Shown one piece after another: positions 37,667 to 45,998 of a stretch of 64,000 nt of DNA. The notes under the pieces were generated by a model that did no database searches, was not told where the DNA came from, and was given only the letters and a program-made list of their open reading frames with translations. Position 1 is the first letter of the stretch. Every line of letters starts with the position of its first letter. The translations under genes and the position numbers were made by a program. Origin of the DNA: DASVNK01 sp964478815 (GTDB lineage Bacteria > Verrucomicrobiota > Verrucomicrobiia > Limisphaerales > SXQI01); NCBI GenBank assembly GCA_964478815.1, contig CAYZKY010000003.1, forward strand, positions 39,232-103,231, written 5' to 3'.

Positions 37667-38202
37667 TGCGCGGGTTGCAATACTTCAATCTGGCGGGCGT
37701 CCTCGCGCTGGCGGTGCTTTGCGTGGTCCAGTGGCGCATCAATCGCGCCCTCAACCTCCAGATCAACACGCTGGAAAAGGATCGGATTGCCCAACGCGCC
37801 CGGCTCGACGAGCAGGATGCGCAACTCAAGGGCCAGCTTGCCGATCTCGATTCCTTCCGGGAGCATGTGAAACAGGCCAGCCAGTCGATCCGGTCCGCCG
37901 AGTCGAACCTGGTCGTCGTCCGGCAGGAAGCCGCCCAACTCGCCGCCGAACGGGATCAATTGAAGGAAAGCGTCACTAACTGGTCCAACGCCGTGGCCGA
38001 GCGGGATGAGCAGCTAGCGAAACTTTCCGGTCAAGTGCAATCGCTGGCCAACGAGCGCAACGAGGCCATCGTGAAGTTCAATCGCGTCGCGGAGCAACAG
38101 AACCAGGTGGTGAACGATTTGAACGAACGCACGCGCGAATACAATGCGCTGGTCGAAAAGTACAATGCCCTGGCGAAAGCCTCCGGCCGTTCTTCGAATT
38201 AG
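37666..38202 (+). CDS. Membrane-anchored coiled-coil protein at the end of the TonB operon
   Basis: This 178-residue product starts at the ATG in the TGATG overlap with exbD. Residues about 6-24 are a single membrane helix (YFNLAGVLALAVLCVVQW), and the rest is a long periplasmic coiled coil (about 30-170) rich in Q, N, E and A, such as LEKDRIAQRARLDEQDAQLK. No family is recognised; it resembles short filament-forming or tether proteins. Its coupling to exbD makes a role in the TonB system likely, perhaps as a spacer or wall tether. Its stop overlaps the convergent ferredoxin stop (TTAG). Confidence 0.8.
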   Translation: MRGLQYFNLAGVLALAVLCVVQWRINRALNLQINTLEKDRIAQRARLDEQDAQLKGQLADLDSFREHVKQASQSIRSAESNLVVVRQEAAQLAAERDQLKESVTNWSNAVAERDEQLAKLSGQVQSLANERNEAIVKFNRVAEQQNQVVNDLNERTREYNALVEKYNALAKASGRSSN

Positions 38203-38600
38203 AGCGCTTTGCTGGAAGTCGGCGGGGCGGAGCTCAAGCAGTTTTGAGAGAAAACGTGCGACTCGACGATCCGGCCCGCAATCAGATGTTCCTGGATGAT
38301 ATGTTCCAAAACTTCTGGCGTGCAGGAGTGATACCAGACCCCTTCGGGATAGACGACCGCGATCGGCCCTTTCGCGCACACGCGCAGGCAGTTGGCCTTT
38401 GTTCGAAAAACCGCCGGATCGGTCCCCACCAGGTTCAATTCCTTTAGACGCTTCTTGAGGAATTCCCAAGACCGCAAGCCCTCCTCATGGGTGCAGCACT
38501 TGGCCTCGGACTGATCGGCGCAGAGGAAGATGTGCCGCCGAAATTTCTCGAGGCCAAGCGCCGCCGCCGCTTGCGTCAATTCGGATAGCTCCGGGCTCAT
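38199..38600 (-). CDS. (2Fe-2S) ferredoxin domain protein
   Basis: This 133-residue protein has the thioredoxin-like 2Fe-2S ferredoxin pattern: CADQSEAKCC near residues 27-36, then CLRVCAKGPIAVVYPEGVWY near 70-90, giving the four cluster cysteines. It is an electron carrier, or may deliver clusters, in the cytoplasm. It lies 58 nt downstream of rpoN on the same strand. A link to sigma-54 control is not shown. The C-terminus is short and serine-rich. Confidence 0.85.
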   Translation of the reverse strand: MSPELSELTQAAAALGLEKFRRHIFLCADQSEAKCCTHEEGLRSWEFLKKRLKELNLVGTDPAVFRTKANCLRVCAKGPIAVVYPEGVWYHSCTPEVLEHIIQEHLIAGRIVESHVFSQNCLSSAPPTSSKAL

Positions 38601-38658
38601 GATGGATTCGTTATCCCTCGCCGAACGGCCCCGACGCGCAGGTTCCCGGCAAAGCCGC

Positions 38659-40155
38659 TCAGTACTGCTTGCGGAGATGCGAGGGAAGAATATCGAGTTC
38701 GGCCCGATATTTCGCGACCGTCCGCCGCGCGATCTGAATGCCGCGCTCGGTCAGGCGCCGCACGATCTCCTCGTCCGAGAGCGGCTTGGAAGAATCTTCG
38801 TTTGCCACCATCTCGTTGATCATTTCCTTCACGCTGGTGTTGGACATCCCGTCCCCGTTCGAGGTCTTCAATCCCGACGTGAAGAAATACTTCATCTCGA
38901 ACACGCCGCGAGGCGTTTGCATGTATTTGCCCGAAACCGCCCGGGACACCGTCGTTTCATGCACGCCCACCACCTCGGCCACCTGCACCATCGTCATCGG
39001 TTTGAGATGGGAGACGCCTTTTTCCAAAAATTCCTTCTGCCGGTTCACGATCTCCCGCGCGATATTCAGAATGGTCTCCTGCCGCTGGTGGAGGCTCTTG
39101 ATCAGGAACTTGCCCGCGCGAATCTTTTCCCGGATCCACTCCCGCACTTCCCCGGAACTTTCCGCCTGGGACATCAAATCCTTGTAAGCATTGCTGATTC
39201 GCAGATGCGGCACCTGATCGTTATTGGTGGAGACGATGTAATCGCCCACCTCGGTCCGGCTCACAAAAATCTCCGGCACCACGTACATCTGGTTGTCGGG
39301 CAGGAACGACCGGCCGGGCTCCGGTTCGAGCAGGGCGATGCGCCCCACCGCATCCTGCACCTGGTCGACGCCCAAACCCAGCGCGCGGGAAATTTCCGGC
39401 AGACGCCGTTTCCCCAAGGCATCCATGTGCTCGCAAAGCATCCGGTACTCGATCGTCTCTTTCTTGCCGAGCCGCTCCAACTGAATCTTGAGGCATTCGC
39501 ACAGGTCCCGCGCCGCCACCCCGGGTGGATGGAAACTTTGCACCACTCTCAGCACCCGCTCGATCGAGTCCTTCGGGATGTTTGTGGAAAAGGCCAGTTC
39601 ATCGACCGTCGCGCGCAGATACCCCCGGTCGTCGATATTGCCGATGAGCATCTCGGCGATTTGCTGCTCCTCCTCGCTTAGCTCCGACAGGCGGACCTGC
39701 TCCAGCAACGTTTCCTGCAGGGAAGTCCCAGCCACGATCGAATCGAACATATACTGCCGCTTCTCGTCGTCCTCGGCACTCTGGCGGAGCGGGGTGTTCG
39801 TCTGCGAAAAGTGCTCGCGCCACTCCTGATCCAACTGGCTGAGCCGCTCGAACTCGGCTTGAAAATCCTCGACCGGCTCCACTTTCTCGGCGGTTGAGAT
39901 GTTCTGCATATCCTGGGGAGGTTCCGCCGGATCGGCCTGGTCCGGAACGTCGGTTTCGCCGCGGATGGTCTTCTCCTCCTGGTCCATTTCGGCCAGGGCA
40001 ATTTCTTCCAGGACGGGGTTCTGCTCGAGCTCCTGCTCGACCAAAGCTTTCAATTCCAGCGTGGGAGCCTGAAGCAAGGCGAGAGACTGCTGAAGCTGAG
40101 GCGCCAGCACCTGCGAGAGCGCCATCTTCTGCGAGAGTTGCATCGACTGACCCAT
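38659..40155 (-). CDS. rpoN: RNA polymerase sigma-54 factor
   Basis: RpoN directs RNA polymerase to -24/-12 promoters and needs AAA activators to open DNA. The 498-residue protein shows the N-terminal glutamine/leucine-rich activator-interacting region (LSQKMALSQVLAPQLQQSLALLQ), an acidic region, the core-binding domain, an HTH near 400 (MVQVAEVVGVHETTVSRAV) and the RpoN box ARRTVAKYRA at about 476-485. All regions are intact. The ATG at 40155 is preceded by GGAGG-like sequence on the complement. A strong sigma-54-like promoter faces away from it 44 nt upstream. Confidence 0.95.
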   Translation of the reverse strand: MGQSMQLSQKMALSQVLAPQLQQSLALLQAPTLELKALVEQELEQNPVLEEIALAEMDQEEKTIRGETDVPDQADPAEPPQDMQNISTAEKVEPVEDFQAEFERLSQLDQEWREHFSQTNTPLRQSAEDDEKRQYMFDSIVAGTSLQETLLEQVRLSELSEEEQQIAEMLIGNIDDRGYLRATVDELAFSTNIPKDSIERVLRVVQSFHPPGVAARDLCECLKIQLERLGKKETIEYRMLCEHMDALGKRRLPEISRALGLGVDQVQDAVGRIALLEPEPGRSFLPDNQMYVVPEIFVSRTEVGDYIVSTNNDQVPHLRISNAYKDLMSQAESSGEVREWIREKIRAGKFLIKSLHQRQETILNIAREIVNRQKEFLEKGVSHLKPMTMVQVAEVVGVHETTVSRAVSGKYMQTPRGVFEMKYFFTSGLKTSNGDGMSNTSVKEMINEMVANEDSSKPLSDEEIVRRLTERGIQIARRTVAKYRAELDILPSHLRKQY

Positions 40156-40484
40156 GTATCGAAGATATATCTGGAGGTTGGTGAATTACAAGGAAAAACT
40201 GGCACGGTGTGTGCTCAAACACGACAAAATGGCCTCGAAACGCTTATCGCTTTGCGTCAGCGTTTCCGTTTCCCGCCCGATTTCCTCGCCGATGGCGTGC
40301 CTTCGGCGTGCGGCGACCCACCCGGCGCGCGGTGTCTGGCCGCAGCCGTGGGTTGAATCCAATTCAGTGATGGAAATGGGATGCATGGCACAACTCCGGA
40401 GCAGATCCACCCGGAGCACTGGGAAAAAAGACTGGACGACAGGACAATCCGGACAATCCGTTTGGCCCTATCGATATTCGCCGC
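40156..40484 (+). other. Spacer between rpoN and the minus-strand response-regulator operon
   Basis: This 329-nt spacer must hold the rpoN promoter on the minus strand. On the plus strand it holds the sigma-54-type promoter described separately. Otherwise I saw a weak CTCCGG/CCGGAG inverted repeat near 40395-40415 and no supported reading frame. Confidence 0.45.
40199..40215 (+). promoter_or_regulatory. Sigma-54-type (-24/-12) promoter
   Basis: CTGGCACGGTGTGTGCT matches the sigma-54 consensus YTGGCACGrNNNTTGCW at all specified positions but one (GTGC instead of TTGC), with GG and GC ten bases apart. It points to the right, away from rpoN. No gene on this strand is found downstream, so it might drive a small or antisense RNA across 40225-40484. 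Confidence 0.5.
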
Positions 40485-40883
40485 TTAGTTCTTGCTGAAC
40501 AACGACCCGAAAAAGCCCCGTTTCGTCCCCTGCCGCTGCTGCACCTTCATCTGCCCGAGCAGCGATTGGAGGGCGATGTAAATTTTGTGCCACTGCGTCT
40601 CCAATCCTCGAATCGAGGCCTCGTTCGTCTCGCTCATGTAGCGGATCGACGGCGTGGAGCTGATCAGCGTAAGGATGTCGTCTTTGGACGGATTGGTCGT
40701 TTCGATGACCGACAGGATCAATTCCAGTTCCTGCGTCATCACGCTCTTGATTTCGAGAAATTGGACTTCGTCCTGCGGCTCGAACTTCTTCGTCCGGGCC
40801 ATCCCCAGGTAGTGGTTGAACTGCTTCCAGCACTCCACGTAATTCTCCATCTGGAGAATCAAATCATCCATTCGGCGGCTCAT
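40485..40883 (-). CDS. Hypothetical helical protein, last gene of the response-regulator operon
   Basis: This 132-residue protein is predicted mostly helical, with MDDLILQMENYVECWKQFNHY at the start and a basic end (QQRQGTKRGFFGSLF). A second in-frame ATG at 40871 is also possible. It follows the Roadblock-like gene by 16 nt and is probably cotranscribed. I recognise no family. The position suggests it works with the response regulator and the GTPase module. Confidence 0.6.
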   Translation of the reverse strand: MSRRMDDLILQMENYVECWKQFNHYLGMARTKKFEPQDEVQFLEIKSVMTQELELILSVIETTNPSKDDILTLISSTPSIRYMSETNEASIRGLETQWHKIYIALQSLLGQMKVQQRQGTKRGFFGSLFSKN

Positions 40884-40899
40884 TCGTCGATCCGATCCA

Positions 40900-41190
40900 T
40901 CAAGCGGTTTGGCGCGGCAGGAAAAACAATATCGCGCCCCCCCGCATTTCGCGCGCGCGCAGCGTCAGGGCGTCGAACTCGACCACCAACTCGCGTGCCG
41001 GAAACTGGGCGGCTTCGCCCGAGCGAAAAGCCTGCAATACCGTCTGGGCGATCTCTCCGAGGGCCTCCGCCGGGAAGGTGCTGGGCACCGTCTGGCTGAG
41101 CACCCGGCCGTTTCGGTCCACCGTGCAACTGCCCGTGGGCAATTCTCCGGCGGCCGACCCGGGCCGTTGAAATAACTTCAAGAGTCCCAT
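40900..41190 (-). CDS. Small Roadblock/LC7-like protein
   Basis: This 96-residue protein starts inside the 3' end of the response-regulator gene (13-nt overlap). The core reads SCTVDRNGRVLSQTVPSTF, EIAQTVLQAF, ARELVVEFDALTLRAREMR, GGAILFFL: the strand-helix-strand order of a Roadblock/LC7 domain, though the first helix is short. This assignment is by pattern only. Such domains regulate small GTPases or dimerise with other Roadblock proteins, which fits the MglA and MglB homologues encoded nearby. Confidence 0.5.
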   Translation of the reverse strand: MGLLKLFQRPGSAAGELPTGSCTVDRNGRVLSQTVPSTFPAEALGEIAQTVLQAFRSGEAAQFPARELVVEFDALTLRAREMRGGAILFFLPRQTA

Positions 41191-42272
41191 CGTTCCGTCA
41201 ACGTAGCCATGCCCCGGTCAATCTCCGCCGAACTGAGCGAACCGTTGAATCCTCCCACGATTCGCCGCTGGCCCAACGCGATGATCCGGACGTGGCGCTG
41301 CGCGTCCGACAAGGTTATCGACCGGATGGCGCCAAACTGAAGCTTTTCCGCGAGCCCCGCGAACGCCTGCACCATCTGATTGGTGCAATCGGCGGCGAGC
41401 TGCGGCTCCGGCAAGCTCCAATGCCGGACCACTTCCTTTGATTCCAGGTCCGTCGACAACGCGAAATCCAGCCCGCGAATGCGGCCGAGCCCGTCCCCTC
41501 CTTCCACCTCGTCGTTCTCTGGCAACGGCACCATCCCGCCCGGCCCCGCGGCCGCTTCGTCCACCGCCTGCGCACTGTCCAGCAGGAGCCCCTGGGCCGA
41601 AACCTGGATTTTCCTGGGATGAGCCGGTTCCCCCGGCAAGATCTGAAAACCGCCCGCTCGCCAGCCCATGATGGTGCGAAAGGCCTCCTCCCCCGCTTGC
41701 TCTCCGGTGGCCGCGTCTACCAATTCTCCCTGATGAATCCAGATTTTTCCCTCAAGTTTGCCGTTGGTAATCCGAAGTACTGAGGAACTGCCGGATAGGC
41801 ACTCGAGTTGGATAATATCGACCAGATTTTTGCTCTGCACGCCGCGGAACCCGCCAGCCGGTTCGCGCGTGAGCAGCGATTGAACGCATTCCAGAAAGTA
41901 ATCCAGTTCCTTTTCGTTCGAAGGCTTCTCGAAAAAGAAGTCCACGCCGATGGCGTACGCCCGGTTTCGAACATGTTCGTCCGCATGACCCGTAAAGGCC
42001 ATCGTGCGCAATTCTGGAAAGCGGCGGCGCACCACCGCCAGCACCTGCAACCCATCCATGCGCGACATCCGGAGGTCCGAGATGAATAAGGTGAATCCGC
42101 CGGTTTCGAGCAGGGCCAGCGCGTCCGGGCCGGCCGAAGCCGTCTCCACCTCGGGATGGCCCGCCAAGTCGAGCAAAAGCTGCTGGTACATATCCCGCGT
42201 CTCAGGATCGTCATCGAGCAGGAGAATCCTGGGCGGCCGAGGCGGCGTTGGGCTTGAAGTTGGGGGCGTCAT
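41178..42272 (-). CDS. Response regulator with PATAN (DUF4388) and Roadblock-like domains
   Basis: From the ATG at 42272 the product is 364 residues. A CheY-like receiver (about 14-130) has the acidic pocket D20-D22, phosphorylation site D66 in FISDLRMS, T94 and K116 in FEKPS. A PATAN/DUF4388 domain follows (about 135-235: LVDIIQLECLSGSSSVLRI, GKIWIHQGELVDA). The C-terminal third (about 270-360) has a Roadblock-like pattern (GAIRSITLSDAQRHVRIIAL). There is no DNA-binding domain, so output is by protein contact. An upstream start would cross the divergent promoter region. It heads an operon divergent from the Mgl-type genes. Confidence 0.85.
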   Translation of the reverse strand: MTPPTSSPTPPRPPRILLLDDDPETRDMYQQLLLDLAGHPEVETASAGPDALALLETGGFTLFISDLRMSRMDGLQVLAVVRRRFPELRTMAFTGHADEHVRNRAYAIGVDFFFEKPSNEKELDYFLECVQSLLTREPAGGFRGVQSKNLVDIIQLECLSGSSSVLRITNGKLEGKIWIHQGELVDAATGEQAGEEAFRTIMGWRAGGFQILPGEPAHPRKIQVSAQGLLLDSAQAVDEAAAGPGGMVPLPENDEVEGGDGLGRIRGLDFALSTDLESKEVVRHWSLPEPQLAADCTNQMVQAFAGLAEKLQFGAIRSITLSDAQRHVRIIALGQRRIVGGFNGSLSSAEIDRGMATLTERWDS

Positions 42273-42347
42273 CCCGGTTACGGGCCCGTGCTGGTCACGC
42301 CATCTCTTAGCACACCGGAGCGGCGAAGCAAGGTTTTCTGTCTGATC

Positions 42348-44387
42348 ATGCTGGCATTTCTTAAAAACATCTTCGCGCGACGATCGGCTCCGCCGGCCCG
42401 TCCGGCCCTTTCCCATGGCACGCCATCCCCAGCGGCCCACCGAGGCGGGTCCCGTCCGGCCCCTGGCGGCGCCCCGGCGGCTCCCACGCTGCTCGCTCCG
42501 TCCCGCGCCCCGGCACCGATCGAAGAACCGCGCGACGAAACCCCGCCCCCACGCTTTTCCACCGCGCCCGTCCCCGTGCCGACGGTGGACCCCGCTGCGG
42601 TCGTGGCCGTGCCTTGGAGCGCCATCTTCCCTCGCCTGCATCCCGCCCTCATCAAAATGGCGAAGCACCAGCCCAAATCGGGCGAAGTGGTGAATCTCCC
42701 GCTCCAGGCAGTGCTGCTCCAGCTCGCTTCCGGCGCCATTCGGTTCCGCTTCGAGGAATTCGTGGCCATGACGCCGAATGGCTGCTTCGCCGGCGCGGAC
42801 CCCGGTCCAGTCCCCCTCGTCGAACTGCCTCTCGTCGAGATCCTGCGCCATGTCGACAATTCCTATCTCGCCCGGCGCCCGGAACAGCATCGAATCGTCG
42901 TGCCGGATGACATCGGCACCGTCTTCGGCAAAAAGGACGGAAATTTAAAGGTCATCACGGACAAAAAAGCCTTCGCTCCGGCGACGGCCTCGGCCTTGCC
43001 GGTTCGTGAAGTCGAGGAGTCGTTGGCCGCCCACTCGTCGCCGCCCCCCCTCGCGCCTCCCAAGCCGCCCGTTCAAGCTGCACCAGCCGCACCGGCCCCT
43101 GCTGCCGTCCCGCGCCCAACCGCACCTTCGCTGGCTCCGCCCAAACCCGCCGTCCCGCCCGCGCCGACTTCCGCTGCGGCCACCGCGCCGCTGCCGGCTT
43201 CGCCCTCGCTGCCCAAGCCATCGGCACCGGCGCTCAAAACCGACTCGACTCCGACACCGCCGTCAATACCGGCGATCAAGCCGCCGGCCGGGCTAACCGC
43301 TCCTAAAGCCGCGCCGCTCCCGGCTTCATCCTCGCTGCCCAAGCCATCGCCACTGCCCCGGCCGGCGACACCTGCCGCACCTGCCGCCACCAGCGGGGCT
43401 GCGATTCCCCAGCTCCGCCTGGCGACAGAGCCCGCAGCCGACGCGGCACCGAACGCGCCAGTCCAACCCATTTCCCCAATCGCCCCGGCCCCAGCGCCTT
43501 CCGTGCCTAAAATGGCCGCCCCGGAACCTGCTAAGCCCGCGCGCCCCGAGCCGGCCGCTCTCGGTGCCAGTCAACCGGCCGCCGCAGGCGGCGAATTCAT
43601 CATCCCCCTGGCAGATCTCGCTCCTCAATGGACGGCATCCGGTCAACCAGACCTCGCCGCCCTCCACCCGCACAGTCTGGCCATTCCCCTCGAACAACTC
43701 ATGGCCGGCCTCAAACGCGGCAAGCTGGTGTTCCCCTGGAGCCAGCTCCGGACCTGGTTGCGTCAAGCTCCCGACGCCGCGCTGCCGGAACTCGACGACG
43801 CCCTCCCGGTCACCCTTCCCCTCGCCGTGGTCGCGCCGCTCTTCCTGGCCCGAAATCGGGCCGCCTTCGCTCCGAAAAAAGCCGCGCTCGTTTCGGATAT
43901 TCCCGACATCTTCGATGCCAAGCCCAAGCCTGCCCTGCCCGCGCCGGAACCCGCGGCGCCCGTCGCCGATGGAGCGCCCGTGGCTTCGAAGCCTCTCCTC
44001 GAGTACGGCGAAATTTTCGGGCAGCCGGACAAGACCACCTGGTCGCTGCGCGAAGTCGCCGAACGTTGCGCCACCCTCCGCGGCGTCGCCGGCATGATCG
44101 TCGCCAACCACGAAGGCCTCCTCGTCGCCGGCGCCTGGCCCACCGCCGGCCAGAGCGATGCCGTCGCCGCCTTCATCCCCCGCATGCACCAGCGGATGGT
44201 CGAATTCAGCCGGGAACTCACCCTCGGCGATTCCGATCGCATGACTCTCACCGTGGAAAACCTACCCCTCGAAATCACCCGAACAGGAGAATTCTACATG
44301 GCCGTCCTCGGTCGAGCGAAAGAGAACCTTCCCCGAGTGCAGTTGGGCGCCATCGCCGCCCGTCTCGCGCTGCATCATCAGGCTTAG
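42348..44387 (+). CDS. Scaffold-like protein with duplicated module and C-terminal Roadblock domain
   Basis: The ATG at 42348 gives 679 residues. Two related modules of about 100 residues are visible, near 85-220 (VVNLPLQAVLLQLASGAIRF, then PLVELPLVEILRHV) and near 415-520 (SLAIPLEQLMAGLKRGKLVF, then LPVTLPLAVVAPLF), separated by about 190 residues of Pro/Ala/Lys-rich linker. The C-terminal 120 residues form a Roadblock/LC7 domain (LRGVAGMIVANHEGLLVAGA, EITRTGEFYMAVLGR). It precedes the MglA-like gene by 4 nt. I infer a flexible scaffold that brings Roadblock partners to the GTPase; the modules have no name known to me. Confidence 0.75.
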   Translation: MLAFLKNIFARRSAPPARPALSHGTPSPAAHRGGSRPAPGGAPAAPTLLAPSRAPAPIEEPRDETPPPRFSTAPVPVPTVDPAAVVAVPWSAIFPRLHPALIKMAKHQPKSGEVVNLPLQAVLLQLASGAIRFRFEEFVAMTPNGCFAGADPGPVPLVELPLVEILRHVDNSYLARRPEQHRIVVPDDIGTVFGKKDGNLKVITDKKAFAPATASALPVREVEESLAAHSSPPPLAPPKPPVQAAPAAPAPAAVPRPTAPSLAPPKPAVPPAPTSAAATAPLPASPSLPKPSAPALKTDSTPTPPSIPAIKPPAGLTAPKAAPLPASSSLPKPSPLPRPATPAAPAATSGAAIPQLRLATEPAADAAPNAPVQPISPIAPAPAPSVPKMAAPEPAKPARPEPAALGASQPAAAGGEFIIPLADLAPQWTASGQPDLAALHPHSLAIPLEQLMAGLKRGKLVFPWSQLRTWLRQAPDAALPELDDALPVTLPLAVVAPLFLARNRAAFAPKKAALVSDIPDIFDAKPKPALPAPEPAAPVADGAPVASKPLLEYGEIFGQPDKTTWSLREVAERCATLRGVAGMIVANHEGLLVAGAWPTAGQSDAVAAFIPRMHQRMVEFSRELTLGDSDRMTLTVENLPLEITRTGEFYMAVLGRAKENLPRVQLGAIAARLALHHQA

Positions 44388-44391
44388 TACT

Positions 44392-45003
44392 ATGGCACTC
44401 ATCAATCAGGCTACCAAAGAGATTCAGGTCAAGATCGTCTACTACGGCCCCGCGCTGTGTGGTAAAACCACCAATCTCATCAAGGTCCACGAGAACATTC
44501 AGAGCGCCGCCGAGAAGTCCAAGCTCGTCTCCCTGCAAAACCAGACCTCCGACCGCACCCTCTTCTTCGATTTCCTCCCCATCGAAGCCACCTCCATCAA
44601 GGGCTACCGCACCAAATTCCAGCTCTACACCGTGCCCGGCCAGGTCATCTACAACACCACCCGCCAGCTCGTCCTCCGCGGCGTCGACGGCCTCGTCTTC
44701 GTCGCCGATTCGCAATACGAGAAAATGGCCGAGAACGTCGACAGCTTCGCGAACCTCGAGGAAAACCTCAAAGCGCTCAAAATGAACCTGCGCGACATCC
44801 CGTACGTCCTCCAGTACAACAAGCGCGACCTCCCCAACGCCGCGCCCAACGACTACATGGAGTTTCTCCTGAACAACCGCGAGACCATGGTCCCCTCCTT
44901 CGAAGCCAGCGCCCATCAGTGCGACGGCGTCTTCGAAACCCTCAACATGATCACCCGCATGCTCCTCCACCGGCTGCTCAACGAAAATCGCAAAGCCGCC
45001 TGA
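44392..45003 (+). CDS. mglA: MglA-like small GTPase
   Basis: This 203-residue Ras-like GTPase carries G1 GPALCGKTT (19-27), a switch region with T56, G3 TVPGQ (80-84) and G4 NKRD (143-146). TVPGQ in place of DxxGQ and the YYGPALCGKTTN opening are signatures of the MglA branch, which sets cell polarity and motility in Myxococcus and Thermus. The catalytic glutamine (Q84) is kept. It is followed 8 nt later by a Roadblock MglB-like gene, its expected GAP. In a verrucomicrobial context the process controlled is unknown. Confidence 0.92.
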   Translation: MALINQATKEIQVKIVYYGPALCGKTTNLIKVHENIQSAAEKSKLVSLQNQTSDRTLFFDFLPIEATSIKGYRTKFQLYTVPGQVIYNTTRQLVLRGVDGLVFVADSQYEKMAENVDSFANLEENLKALKMNLRDIPYVLQYNKRDLPNAAPNDYMEFLLNNRETMVPSFEASAHQCDGVFETLNMITRMLLHRLLNENRKAA

Positions 45004-45011
45004 TCCCGCCC

Positions 45012-45494
45012 ATGGGCGAACTCCCCCAACTGATCGAGGAAGATATGACCGCGCTCGACGCGCTCATGGCCGAATTCCTCGCCAAGACGGAAGCCCACGC
45101 CGTCCTCCTCACCGCCCAGGGCGGCTTCATCATCAGCACCCACGGCGGCACCGAAGGGCTCGACACCATGTCCCTCGCCGCCCTCGCCTCCAATTGCTTC
45201 GAGGCCAATCGCGCCATCGCCGGCCTCATCGGCGAGCAAAACTTCCAGACCATCTACCAGGCCGGGGAAAGCTCCAGCATGTTCGTTCAGAACATCGACG
45301 GCTTCAACCTCATGATCATCCTCTTCCCCGCCCAGGTCGCCGTCGGCCTCGTCAAGCACTACAGCCGCTCCGCCGGCGGCGCCATCGCCCAGGTCTTCGA
45401 GCAGGCCCACCGCCGCACCCCCGGCGTCATCCTCGACCTCGCCATGCTCAACCTCCCCGACAGCAGCGAACTCTTCCGCCGCAAAGCCAGTTAG
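45012..45494 (+). CDS. mglB: MglB-like Roadblock/LC7 protein
   Basis: This 160-residue protein starts at the ATG at 45012 and is a single Roadblock domain with flanking helices: ALDALMAEFLAKTEAHAVLL, GGFIISTHGG, FQTIYQAGESSSMFVQNI and LMIILFPAQVAVGLVKHYS. MglB is the GTPase-activating partner of MglA and works as a dimer. The order GTPase-Roadblock with 8 nt between genes is the usual mgl arrangement. A GCACCTG/CAGGTGC hairpin without a T tract follows at 45541-45558 and may help end the transcript. Confidence 0.85.
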   Translation: MGELPQLIEEDMTALDALMAEFLAKTEAHAVLLTAQGGFIISTHGGTEGLDTMSLAALASNCFEANRAIAGLIGEQNFQTIYQAGESSSMFVQNIDGFNLMIILFPAQVAVGLVKHYSRSAGGAIAQVFEQAHRRTPGVILDLAMLNLPDSSELFRRKAS

Positions 45495-45654
45495 TCAGGA
45501 AAGCTCCTGCCCCCCGCCCCTCACGCCCTCGCCCGGGGAGCGCACCTGCCCTCAGGTGCTGCAAGCCACGCCCCGCGTCTCGCCCTCCTTGCCCTTACTT
45601 CGTCCAACCTCCACGGCCCCCATTTACCCACGCCCCACATTTCACCCCCTCCCG

Positions 45655-45840
45655 AATCCCAACGGGATTCCAGCATTTAGCCTGGGGTTGCCGGCCTACG
45701 GCTTTCCATGATCAGTCTTGTAAACCGTTGATAATCAACGCCAATTGTTGTCTGATCATGGGCGGTAAGCAGGTCGAAAAGGAACAGGGAACTACCCCAG
45801 GTCACCGCCACCCAATCCACCAACCCTGAAAGCGGTTGCA
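45655..45840 (+). repeat. Three-hairpin intergenic repeat, copy 2 (with insert)
   Basis: Hairpin 1 is AATCCC/GGGATT (45655-45669). Hairpin 2 is CCTGGGGT (45681-45688) with ACCCCAGG (45794-45801), held apart by a 96-bp insert. The third element is AACCCTGAAAGCGGTT (45822-45837). It is nearly identical to copy 4 at 46227 apart from the insert. Confidence 0.75.
45700..45795 (+). other. 96-bp insert within repeat copy 2
   Basis: Removing this block restores the sequence of copy 4. A CTAC direct repeat (45696-45699 and 45792-45795) flanks it, and inside is a perfect 10-bp inverted repeat, CCATGATCAG (45706-45715) and CTGATCATGG (45752-45761), around 36 nt. It looks like a small inserted element or a variable loop. 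Confidence 0.5.
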
Positions 45841-45998
45841 TCAATTCTCCCCAGGCAGCCCAAGCCCGGAAAGGGGTGCCCCAACCTTTGTCACCCGCCG
45901 CCGGGCATTTGCCCACCGTGATTGCCTATCCCTCCGTCGCCATCGTGCTTTGCCCAACCCCGCTCACACTGGCGATTCTCGCCCCCTCCAATCCTCAA

